This document shows, piece after piece, positions 15,524 to 24,500 of a stretch of DNA of 41,958 nt; the stretch's first letter is position 1, and each line of letters opens with the position of its first letter. Source of the stretch: Melioribacter sp051488665 (GTDB taxonomy: Bacteria; Bacteroidota; Ignavibacteria; Ignavibacteriales; Melioribacteraceae); NCBI RefSeq assembly GCF_051488665.1, contig NZ_JBPSEG010000019.1, positions 1 through 41,958 on the forward strand, read 5' to 3'. Made by a program: the position numbers and the translations under genes. The notes under the pieces were generated by a model. It was given only the letters and a program-made list of their open reading frames with translations. It searched no databases and was not told the origin of the DNA.

Positions 15524-15548
15524 TTACTTTATTTTTTAAAGTACTTTG
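15524..15548. promoter_or_regulatory. Shared 25-bp element, copy 2
   Basis: TTACTTTAT (15524-15532), five Ts, AAAGT (15538-15542), A, CTTTG (15544-15548), 10 bases before the TPR gene and running into its ribosome site GAGGAGG. The match to the copy at 14561-14585 has no gaps. A site this close to the start could act on transcription or on translation. No clear separate -33/-7 pair is seen here. Confidence 0.6.
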
Positions 15549-15558
15549 AGGAGGAAAA

Positions 15559-16308
15559 ATGAAATCATTAATTTGTCTGTTCGTTTTGGTTGTATCGTCT
15601 GTATTGTATTCTCAAGTTGAGCGCGTCGACAGTCTGATCGGTCTTGCAAAAGGCGCGTATTTGAAATACGACTCGACGGAACTCGAAAAACTCCGCGCCG
15701 AATTTAGCGAAGTTTCCTATTCCGGTCAGAATAACATTGCCTCATATTATAACGCGCTTCTCGGTTACAAATTGCTCGAAATGAATATGGGCGACAAGGA
15801 AGCTTTCGATCAAATTTACGAAAACGCTTTGAGAGAAGCGGAACGGTTGATCGATATTGACGGGTTTAAAGCCGACGGACTTGTATTGCAGGCTGCCGTT
15901 TATATGATGAAAATTGCAACGAATCCGATAAGCGCCGTTACTCTGTCGTCCAAAATTCATCAACTTCTCGACGAAGCTCAATCGATCGACTCCGCTAATC
16001 CGTATTCGTACGTAATAAGGGGAATGATGAAATTCAATACGCCTGAAATGTTCGGCGGCAGCTACGAAGAAGCTCTTAAGAATTTCAGCAGGGCTGTTCT
16101 TCTTTTCGAAAACAACGGCGAACGTCCCGCATGGGGATACGCCGAATCGCTCGCCTGGCTCGGCAGGACATACGTTGAATTGGGCGACTATCAATCCGCT
16201 CTTTTTACATACAGACGGGCTTTGAACGCCGAACCTGAATACGGCTGGGTGAAACATGTCCTCCTGCCGGAAGCGGAAAAAAAATATAAGGAAAGCAAGA
16301 ATGAATAA
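15559..16308 (+). CDS. Periplasmic TPR protein
   Basis: This 249-residue exported protein has a signal peptide (1-19, MKSLICLFVLVVSSVLYSQ) and a helical body. The clearest tetratricopeptide repeats are at the C-terminus (about 195-240: PAWGYAESLAWLGRTYVELGDYQSALFTYRRALNAEPEY). The ribosome site GAGGAGG is strong. The stop overlaps the start of the next TonB-receptor gene by 8 bases (16301-16308), so production of the two is coupled, and the protein may serve as a periplasmic partner of that receptor. The substrate is unknown. Confidence 0.82.
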   Translation: MKSLICLFVLVVSSVLYSQVERVDSLIGLAKGAYLKYDSTELEKLRAEFSEVSYSGQNNIASYYNALLGYKLLEMNMGDKEAFDQIYENALREAERLIDIDGFKADGLVLQAAVYMMKIATNPISAVTLSSKIHQLLDEAQSIDSANPYSYVIRGMMKFNTPEMFGGSYEEALKNFSRAVLLFENNGERPAWGYAESLAWLGRTYVELGDYQSALFTYRRALNAEPEYGWVKHVLLPEAEKKYKESKNE

Positions 16309-18511
16309 TCTTTTTTTGAAGACATTAATGTGTCTCCTTATAGCTTGGAATATTATGGTTGCGCAGAACAATTCGACAATTAAAGGCTATGTCAGAGGCA
16401 CGGACGGCAAACCGATTCCGTATGTGAACGTATTTATAGAAGGCGCTTTCGAAGGCGCGATGACAAACGAGTCGGGCTACTTTGAATTTACTACGTCAAT
16501 GAAAGGCAGGATAATTTTGAGCGCAAGTATTATCGGATACGAAAAATTTATAAAAGAAATCGAATTGAACGGAAGCGGGCAAATAGAACTGAATATTGTA
16601 TTAAAAGAAAAAGAAGTCGAACTGAAAGAAACCGTTATATCGGCAAGTTCTTACGGCTCCGAAAAGGAGAAGGGATTGGTAATAAACAGAATGGACGTTC
16701 TTACCACGCCCGGCGGAGCCGCGGATTTATATCAGTCGCTCAAAACGATGCCCGGCATCACTCATGTTTCCGAAAGCGCCGAACTTTATGTAAGGGGAGG
16801 CGACCCGCTGGAAACCGTTACAATGATAAATCAAACCCCGGTTTATCATCCGTATACGCTGGAGTCCTCTTACGGAGGACTCTTTTCGAATTTGAAACAG
16901 AGCGCAATCAAATCGGTTTATTTTTCTAGCGGAGGATTTTCCGCCAAATACGGGAACGTACTCTCGGGCGTGCTCGATATCGAAACAAGAGACCTTCCGG
17001 TTAATAACGGCGGAAGCTTCGGGCTGTCTCTTGCAAGTCTGGACATTTCGTTCGGCTATATGCCGGAAAGCGAGTCGGTCGGAATTTACGCCGATTTTTC
17101 GAAGAGTTATACGGAACCGATTTTCTGGCTAAACGGAGGAAGCGAAAGAATGACTGTCGCTCCCGTATCCGGAAATTTAACTGCGGGAGCAATTATAAAA
17201 TATGCCGGGGCTTCGAGACTTAAACTCTTTATTATGGCGGCGGACGACAAACAGGGCGTTAATGTGGAAAGAGCCGAGTACAACGGCGTCTTTAACGGAA
17301 ACTCTTCTAATTACCTTGTCAATTTGCAATCGATTAATCCTGTCTTCAAAAATTTTCTTATCAAAACCGCCGTCGGGTATAACAGGTTTAACAATTTATG
17401 GAGAATCGGCGCGCTCGACGTTACAAAAACTGAAAATGTGATTTCCTTCAGGAGCGATGCGGAATATCAGATAGCGGGAAACGTTAAATTGCTTGGCGGC
17501 ATCGAATTCGAATCGAGAAAAATCAACTATCTCGGTAAAGTTCCGTATTACGATTACGATATCAGACCGGACGCGGAATACACAAATATTGACGCTAACA
17601 TTAACGGCGACAGGGCTGGATTGTATGCCGAACTTCAATACGCAGACTTATTCGGTATAAAAAATTTTTCGACTGCCGCAGGTATCCGATACGATAGAAT
17701 TATTCAATTAAATGCGGAATGGGCGGATCCGAGAATTTCATTCAGCTACAGACCGTCTGAAAAATCTACATTTCGATTGGGTGCGGGAATGTTCAGACAA
17801 ATGCCCGACCCGCGTCTGCTGAATCCCAACGACGGAAATCCCGGCTTGAATCCGATGAGCGCGGAGCATTATATTTTCTCGTATGAATTTACTCCTGACG
17901 ATCATAACTCGCTCCGTCTTGAATTTTATTACAAAGATTACGACGACCTTCCGGCTGAAAACAATTTTGCTAATTATGACAATTCCGGATACGGTTTTGC
18001 AAAAGGAATCGATTTTATATATAAAGGGATTTTTCCGTACGGAATTACAGGCTGGATTTCGTACAGTTATATCGACACAAAAAGAAAATGGATCGATTTC
18101 GAGAATTTAACGCTCAGTTCGTACGATATTACTCACAATTTGAATCTGGTTATGAAATTTACTCTTTCGGATTATTTTCAATTGGGATTTACCTGCAGAT
18201 ACGCTACCGGCAGACCATACACTCCCGTTGTGGGAGCGGTCTATAAGGAAAAATACGACATCTACGAACCGGTTTACGGAGACGATAATTCAGTCCGCTT
18301 TCCCGACTATAAACGAATCGATCTAAGATTGACTTATTACAATATGCTCTTTAGTAAGTATTATCTTGTCGTTTATGCGGAAGCGTTGAATATATTCGGC
18401 TTCAAAAACTTATTCGGTTACAGTTACACGTTCGATTACGGACAAAAAAAAGAAATCGAAAGTTATTTCGGAAGACGCATGCTCGTATTCGGTTTTATGC
18501 TGCAAATCTGA
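16301..18511 (+). CDS. TonB-dependent receptor with CarboxypepD_reg-like domain
   Basis: This is a 736-residue outer-membrane receptor. A signal peptide (about 1-21, ending MVAQ) is followed by a carboxypeptidase-regulatory-like domain (about 25-110, IKGYVRGTDGKPIPYVNVFIEG), a plug (about 115-235, with YQSLKTMPGITHVSESAELYVRGG and FSAKYGNVLSGVLDIETRD) and the barrel. I chose the ATG at 16301 because AAGGAAAG precedes it and the signal peptide then begins at once; the reading frame is open further upstream inside the TPR gene. The gene is coupled to the TPR gene and probably controlled by the winged-helix protein. Nothing nearby names the ligand; it is neither a SusC/SusD pair nor clearly an iron system. 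Confidence 0.87.
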   Translation: MNNLFLKTLMCLLIAWNIMVAQNNSTIKGYVRGTDGKPIPYVNVFIEGAFEGAMTNESGYFEFTTSMKGRIILSASIIGYEKFIKEIELNGSGQIELNIVLKEKEVELKETVISASSYGSEKEKGLVINRMDVLTTPGGAADLYQSLKTMPGITHVSESAELYVRGGDPLETVTMINQTPVYHPYTLESSYGGLFSNLKQSAIKSVYFSSGGFSAKYGNVLSGVLDIETRDLPVNNGGSFGLSLASLDISFGYMPESESVGIYADFSKSYTEPIFWLNGGSERMTVAPVSGNLTAGAIIKYAGASRLKLFIMAADDKQGVNVERAEYNGVFNGNSSNYLVNLQSINPVFKNFLIKTAVGYNRFNNLWRIGALDVTKTENVISFRSDAEYQIAGNVKLLGGIEFESRKINYLGKVPYYDYDIRPDAEYTNIDANINGDRAGLYAELQYADLFGIKNFSTAAGIRYDRIIQLNAEWADPRISFSYRPSEKSTFRLGAGMFRQMPDPRLLNPNDGNPGLNPMSAEHYIFSYEFTPDDHNSLRLEFYYKDYDDLPAENNFANYDNSGYGFAKGIDFIYKGIFPYGITGWISYSYIDTKRKWIDFENLTLSSYDITHNLNLVMKFTLSDYFQLGFTCRYATGRPYTPVVGAVYKEKYDIYEPVYGDDNSVRFPDYKRIDLRLTYYNMLFSKYYLVVYAEALNIFGFKNLFGYSYTFDYGQKKEIESYFGRRMLVFGFMLQI

Positions 18512-18585
18512 TCTCTCAAAATTTATTTTCTGTATGCGCCGAAGAATATCCCTCTAAATTCTTATCTTTCGATAAAAAAATCGGA

Positions 18586-19326
18586 ATGACATTCGAGAAC
18601 AAAACCGTATTGATTACCGGCGCTTCGAGCGGCATTGGCAAAGCTCTGGCTGAAAGTCTGTCGCTCAAAAATTGCAGACTCGTTCTCTGCTCCAGAAATA
18701 TCGATCGACTCGATTTAAGCGGCGAAAAGATTCTTAAATTAAAATGCGACGTTACAAAAAAAGAAGAAGTGAACGCGGCGTATAATGCCGCAATCGAAAA
18801 ATTCGGAAAAATCGATATCGCTATTTTAAATTCGGGCGTCGGGCACAGAATGAACGTCGAAAATTATAACTCGCAATTTGCGGAAGAAACATTCTCGGTT
18901 AATCAGCTCGGTATGGTCTATTGGATTGAAAAGTTACTGCCAGATTTTTTGAAAAGAAGAGAGGGAGTAATAGCGGGAGTGTCGAGTCTTGCGGACAATC
19001 GCGGATTTTCCGGAAGCGGTTTCTACTGCGCCAGTAAAGCCGCAGCCACAATTATGCTAGAAGGTTTGAGAGTCGAATTGAAGCCTTACAGCGTTAAAGT
19101 GATTACCATTAAACCCGGCTTCGTTAGAACTCCGATGACCGACAAGAACGAATTTAAGATGCCGTTTCTTATGAAACCCGAAAAAGCGGCGAAAATTATA
19201 GTAAAAGGAATTGAAAAAGAGAAAAGAATTATTCAATTTCCATTGCCGACGGTATTGATGTCTAAGTTTGTGGGAATGTTGCCGTCGGGTGTATATGAAT
19301 TTTTAGCGGCAAAAATTAAAACATGA
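18586..19326 (+). CDS. Short-chain dehydrogenase/reductase (SDR)
   Basis: This 246-residue cytoplasmic NAD(P)-dependent oxidoreductase of the classical SDR type has the cofactor motif TGASSGIG (11-18), CDV at about 54-56 for the adenine ring, an NSG variant of the NNAG motif (82-84) and a catalytic set S134, Y147 and K151 (YCASK). S37 and R38 after the second strand (LCSRN) suggest NADPH preference. Substrate unknown. It begins a compact run of three genes; its stop overlaps an upstream candidate start of the aldo/keto reductase gene. Confidence 0.92.
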   Translation: MTFENKTVLITGASSGIGKALAESLSLKNCRLVLCSRNIDRLDLSGEKILKLKCDVTKKEEVNAAYNAAIEKFGKIDIAILNSGVGHRMNVENYNSQFAEETFSVNQLGMVYWIEKLLPDFLKRREGVIAGVSSLADNRGFSGSGFYCASKAAATIMLEGLRVELKPYSVKVITIKPGFVRTPMTDKNEFKMPFLMKPEKAAKIIVKGIEKEKRIIQFPLPTVLMSKFVGMLPSGVYEFLAAKIKT

Positions 19327-19343
19327 TAAATAACGAGGGAAGT

Positions 19344-20327
19344 ATGAATTACAGAGAACTCGGACGAACAGGATGGAAAGTATCCGAAGTTAGTTTCGGC
19401 GCGTGGGCTATCGGCGGTTCGTGGGGAAAAGTCGACGACAAGGATTCGATAAAAGCGCTTCATAAAGCCGTCGAAATGGGCGTGAATTTTTTTGATACCG
19501 CCGACGTCTATGGCGACGGACGCAGCGAACGCCTGCTCGCCAAACTGAGAAAGGAATACAAAGACAAAATTCATATAGCAACAAAAGCCGGCAGACGGCT
19601 CGATCCGCATACAGCCGAAGGCTACAACCGGCAAAATTTGACTTCGTTCGTGGAGAGAAGTCTTAAAAATCTTGATACCGATTCGATCGATTTGTTACAG
19701 CTTCACTGTCCGCCTACTCAGGTTTATTATATGCCGGAAGTTTTCGATATACTCGACGATCTTGTTAAGGAAGGGAAAATTAAGTATTACGGAGTAAGCG
19801 TTGAAAAGGTAGAAGAAGGAATTAAAGCAATCGAATATCCGAACGTTCAGTCAGTTCAGATAATTTATAATATGTTCAGACAGCGACCGGCGGAGTTGTT
19901 TTTCGAACTGGCTAAAAAAAAGAAAGTCGGAATACTCGCCCGCGTGCCTCTTGCATCCGGACTTTTAACCGGTAAAATGAAGCCGGATACGAAATTCGAG
20001 CCCGACGACCACAGAGCTTTCAACCGTCACGGCGAATCTTTCGACAAAGGAGAAACTTTCGCCGGCATCGATTACGAAGTCGGTTTGAAAGCCGTCGAAG
20101 AATTGAAGTCGATTTGTCCTTCGGGAATGACGATGGCTCAATTTGCTTTAAGGTGGATTTTGATGAACGACACTGTTACTTGCGCCATACCGGGAGCTAA
20201 AAATGAGAAACAAGCCCAAGACAATTTTTCGGCGGGAGATTTTCCACCCCTTCCGGATGAAATTATGTCGAAAGTAAAAGAGATTTACGAAAAGTATATT
20301 TACAATTATGTGCACCATCGATGGTAG
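19344..20327 (+). CDS. Aldo/keto reductase
   Basis: This 327-residue NADPH-dependent aldo/keto reductase has a (beta/alpha)8 fold. The catalytic tetrad is complete: D51 and Y56 (FFDTADVYG), K81 (ATKAG) and H121 (LLQLHCPP). The C-terminal cofactor segment reads IPGAKNEKQAQDN. I chose the ATG at 19344 (MNYRELGRTG), preceded by GAGGGAAG; the ATG seven codons upstream overlaps the SDR stop. Closest in pattern to the YhdN/general-stress-type AKRs. Substrate unknown. Pairing with an SDR suggests a small redox or sugar-reducing unit, but this is only context. Confidence 0.92.
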   Translation: MNYRELGRTGWKVSEVSFGAWAIGGSWGKVDDKDSIKALHKAVEMGVNFFDTADVYGDGRSERLLAKLRKEYKDKIHIATKAGRRLDPHTAEGYNRQNLTSFVERSLKNLDTDSIDLLQLHCPPTQVYYMPEVFDILDDLVKEGKIKYYGVSVEKVEEGIKAIEYPNVQSVQIIYNMFRQRPAELFFELAKKKKVGILARVPLASGLLTGKMKPDTKFEPDDHRAFNRHGESFDKGETFAGIDYEVGLKAVEELKSICPSGMTMAQFALRWILMNDTVTCAIPGAKNEKQAQDNFSAGDFPPLPDEIMSKVKEIYEKYIYNYVHHRW

Positions 20328-20341
20328 TCAAAAAGGATAAC

Positions 20342-21481
20342 ATGCTGGTTGAAAAATTTATAAAATATCCGCCCGAAAGGGATGTGGTTTTTGTTCTGGG
20401 AGCTGGGGCTTCAAATCCGGACGGCGTGCCTCTTCAAAAGGAACTGCTGCCTCAAATTTTAAATCCCTCGCTCGAAGAAATACGGAATTCGACCATCGGA
20501 AAAGTTGTAATCGAATTCATCGAAGAAAATTTCAAGTTCGACAGAGAATTGAATCTTTATCCCAGGCTCGAAGCCGTCTTCGGATTCATCGATTATTTTA
20601 TTCAACATAACGAGAGTTTAAACAGCAAATACAATGTGGCGCGCATACGGGAAATCCGCGAATATCTTATAAAGCTAATTCATTACATAGTTAATCTGAA
20701 TACGGACAAGAAAAGTCACTATTATCATCTTTTCTGGAAAAACATAATCGGCAAAGCGCCGAATTCTTCCATAATCACATTAAATTACGACACTCTGCTC
20801 GAGCAGGCATTCGAGACCAACGGCGATAACGAATCGTTTTTCGATAAAAATTTCTATCTCGACTATTGCATGCATTTCATGAATTACGAAAAGATTCCGC
20901 AATTAAAAGAATATCATTACTGGATAAATCCGAGAGAGCCGCTTCTGCTGGACGAATCGATTGAGCCGAAAGCATTTAAAATCATAAAGCTGCACGGAAG
21001 TCTCAACTGGAAGTACTGCAGTTGTTGCAATCAGACGCTGTTGACTACGTGGGATCGAAAAATCGATTTAAACAGGGGAAAATTTTTGGGTTATACTCAT
21101 CCCGACAGAGTGGAATACGAATATCGTTGTCCGATAGACGGAACCGATTTCGAAACGTTGATAATGCCTCCTTCTTATTTGAAATCGTTGCATCATCCCG
21201 TGATTTCTCAATTATTGGTTGAGGCGTCCAAAGAGATACGGGCGGCTAAAAAGATAGTGTTTATCGGATATTCGCTTTCGGAGAGCGATCTGCACATAAA
21301 AGCGCTGCTCAAAAAAAACATCAGACCGGGCGCCGAATTGATAGTAATTAATCCGAAAAAAAAGGAATCCCTGGAATTGAATTACCGGTCGCTGGCGGAG
21401 CGGGTGGATTTTATGAATATGACGTTCGAGGAATTGATAGAAGAGGGAGATTTTTCCGGATTTAAGTCGCAAAAAGATTGA
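20342..21481 (+). CDS. SIR2-like domain protein
   Basis: This 379-residue protein is of the SIR2-like (SIR2_2-type) NAD-binding group. It shows VFVLGAGASNPDGVP (GAGAS at 20-24), ITLNYDTLLE near 145-154, the catalytic-histidine motif KLHGSLNW (H218), a cysteine group C226/C228/C229 with C263 that could bind zinc, and GYSLSESDLHI near 309-319. The ATG at 20342 has AAAGGATAAC before it; an earlier ATG overlaps the AKR stop. SIR2-like proteins either deacylate or hydrolyse NAD, some in phage defence. There is no STING, TIR, nuclease or Argonaute partner, so a defence role is not supported here. Confidence 0.82.
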   Translation: MLVEKFIKYPPERDVVFVLGAGASNPDGVPLQKELLPQILNPSLEEIRNSTIGKVVIEFIEENFKFDRELNLYPRLEAVFGFIDYFIQHNESLNSKYNVARIREIREYLIKLIHYIVNLNTDKKSHYYHLFWKNIIGKAPNSSIITLNYDTLLEQAFETNGDNESFFDKNFYLDYCMHFMNYEKIPQLKEYHYWINPREPLLLDESIEPKAFKIIKLHGSLNWKYCSCCNQTLLTTWDRKIDLNRGKFLGYTHPDRVEYEYRCPIDGTDFETLIMPPSYLKSLHHPVISQLLVEASKEIRAAKKIVFIGYSLSESDLHIKALLKKNIRPGAELIVINPKKKESLELNYRSLAERVDFMNMTFEELIEEGDFSGFKSQKD

Positions 21482-21498
21482 GTAGTCAAAAAATTAAC

Positions 21499-21529
21499 TT
21501 GACAAAAAAATTTGAAAGGCGTAGATTGC
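21499..21529 (+). promoter_or_regulatory. Promoter of the GH2 beta-galactosidase gene
   Basis: TTGACA (21499-21504), 17 bp, TAGATTGC (21522-21529). The 16-bp LacI-type palindrome starts inside the -10 region, at its fifth base. The leader to the ATG at 21599 would be about 65 bases. Confidence 0.72.
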
Positions 21530-21541
21530 AAACGTTTGCAA
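21526..21541. promoter_or_regulatory. LacI-family operator 1
   Basis: TTGCAAACGTTTGCAA is a perfect 16-bp palindrome with a central CG, the form of LacI/PurR/CcpA-type operators (compare the PurR core GCAAACGTTTGC). It covers the -10 and start region of the promoter ahead of the first GH2 gene, so bound repressor would block initiation. The LacI-type protein itself is not in this window. Confidence 0.82.
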
Positions 21542-21598
21542 TTGAGAATTCTTCCCCTCTTTGATTTTATTTACTTTATAACTTTAATGAGGATTTTT

Positions 21599-24500
21599 AT
21601 GAACAGGTTTCTTATTCTCTTTTTATTACCCCTTCTTACTCTCCGGGCTCAAATTTCCATTAACGATTATATCGAAAATCCGCGGCGTTTCAGCGAAAAT
21701 ACCGAACCTCATGCCGCATTGGTTATCCCTTTTGATAATGTCGAATCCGCCCTCGGCTACTATAAAGAAAATTCGAATCTTGTTCTGAGCCTTAACGGCA
21801 ATTGGAAATTCAAATGGTTCGTTAATCCGCAGGCTTCGCCGAATGATTTTTATAAAAGAGAATTTAATTGTTCGGATTGGAACGACATCAACGTGCCCTC
21901 GAACTGGCAGACCGAAGGTTTCGGTTATCTGATGTATCGTAACGTACCAATGGAATTCGAACCGTATGACCCGCCCAATGTGCCCGACAGCATTAATCCG
22001 ACAGGTCTTTATAAACGAAGCTTCGAATTGACAAAGGAATGGCTTAGTAATAAAAAATTGTACTTGCGTTTCGAAGGCGTTAAATCGGCGGCTTTCTTCT
22101 GGCTCAACGATACGTATCTCGGCTACCACGAAGACGGTATGACTCCCGCTGAATTCGATATCACTGACAAAGTATCCGATGGCAAAAACATCCTCGCAGT
22201 TAAAGTGTTAAGATGGTGCGACGGCTCGTATCTGGAAGACCAGGATATGTTCCGTTTCTCCGGCATTTACAGAGACGTATTTATTTATGCCAAACCCAAA
22301 ATTAATATCCGCGATATCTTTATTAAAACAGATCTGGACGAAGAATACAAAGACGCCGCGCTTAACTTGGATTTATTGGTTAAAAACTATACTGGTTCTC
22401 AAAAAGTTTTTTCGGTTCGTTATTCGTTATACGACAGCGACAAAAATGTCGTAACTAAAAATACGTCAGAAAAATATACCATTGATTCCGGGCTTAACAT
22501 TTCGTTGGAAACAAAAGTAAAAAATCCGCATAAGTGGTCGGACGAACATCCCTATCTTTATACATTGATTGTTGAATTGCTCGATGCGGAGGGGAATCCC
22601 GTTGAAATTACAAGTAAAAGAATAGGATTCAGAAAACTCGAAATTAAGAACGGCATCGCGCTATTAAATGGTATGCCGGTCTATTTCCGTGGGACTAACA
22701 GGCACGAACACGATCCGTATAAAGGACGCGCAGTACCCCGCCAAAATATGATTGAAGAAATAAAACTACTGAAGCGCTTTAATTTCAATGCCGTGCGAAC
22801 GAGCCATTATCCCAACTCGCCCGATTGGTACGACCTGTGCGACGAATACGGAATTTTATTGATGGACGAAGTAAACGCCGAATGTCATTATACCGAATAC
22901 GTCTTTCCGTCTCGGGAAGATTATTTCGACGCATTTATGGACAGATTTATTGCGATGGTACAACGCGACAAAAACCATCCGAGCGTCGTTATCTGGAGCA
23001 CGGGAAACGAGTGCGGACTAGATAAACCTCATTATGCAATGGCAGAATACATTAAAAAGTATGACCCGTCTCGATTTTTAATGCATCAATCGAACTGGCC
23101 TGACGGCGAAGCTCCTTATGTCGATATTATCGGGCCTCGTTACCCTACTCCCGCAGGCTTGAGGATTATCGGAAAAAGAAGCGACAAGCCGGTTGTTATG
23201 GGCGAATATGCCCACGCCATGGGAAACAGTTTGGGCAATTATGACGAGTTTTGGGAAACAATTTATGAAATTCCGTCTTTGCAGGGCGGATTCGTATGGG
23301 ATTGGATCGACCAGGGCTTGTTCGTTAAATCGCAATTCGTAAAAGATTATTCCGGCAACGATATTCAGTGCGGTATAATGGGAAGACCGGAATTGGTTGA
23401 AGGTAAAAACGACAAAGCTCTCGCGCTTAGCGGTCTCGACGACTGGGTAGAAGTTTACGACGACCCGATTCTCGATTTGAAAGGCAATGACCTTGAGATA
23501 GAAGTTACTTTGATGCCCCGTCGTTTTTATTCGGAAAATCCTTTTGTTACCAAAGCGATGCAATACGGTTTGACTCAATTAAACGCCGACACAATTGCGT
23601 TTTATATTAATGACTATAAGAATTTATTGAAAGCAAAAACTCCTTCGGATTGGTATAATAAATGGCATAATGTAAAAGCTTCTTACGACGGTTCGTCGAT
23701 GAAGTTGTATATCGACGATAAGCCGGTTGCCGAAAAAAATTATAAAGCGGAAATAAGAAGCAAACATTATCCCGTAAATATCGGAAGGGACGCATTTAAG
23801 CATACCGATCAGCATCTGGGATGGATTTCGAATTATGTCTACGACGAAGTAAAGATATCTTCGAAAGGAAAATCTCTGCTGTGGTTAAAATTCGACGAAA
23901 TAATCGACGGCGGCGAAGAATATCTGACATTTGGAATAAGTCCTTTCTGCATAAACGGTATGATTACAGCCGACAGAAAACCTCAGCCGGAACTATGGCA
24001 GGCAAAGAAAAGCATGTCTCCGATCCGCTTTTATGCAGTTGACGCGCAAAAAGGAATATTCCGCGCGGTTAACAAATACGGCTTTACAAATCTTAACGAA
24101 TTCGATACGGAATGGATTTTATATAAGGATAATAAAGTCATAGGAAGCGGAAAACTGAATCTGGATGTTCCTCCGCAAAAGGAGAAGGTATTCGAAGCGC
24201 CTATTGGAAAAATTGATTCCGAAGCCGATTACATATTGGAATTTTCGTGCCGTTTGAAAGAAAACGCTTTTTATGCCGACAAAGGTTTCGAGGTCGCTTT
24301 CGAACAATTCATCCTGAATGAAAAAGAGATTAATATTGAAAAATATTTGGGAGCTTCTTCCGCAGGAAAAGTAAACTATAAAGAAGAAAAAGAAAAAATT
24401 ATTATAAATGCAGACGGAAAACAGTTTGTTTTTGACAAATCTTCGGGCAATTTAGAAGTTAAGAATGACAATGACGTTGTTGTTGCGGGATTGGGCTTTA

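Noticed and set aside
20342..21481. SIR2 protein as part of a Thoeris, DSR or short-Argonaute defence system
   Set aside because: No TIR, SLOG, Argonaute or nuclease gene is adjacent; the neighbours are an aldo/keto reductase and a beta-galactosidase.
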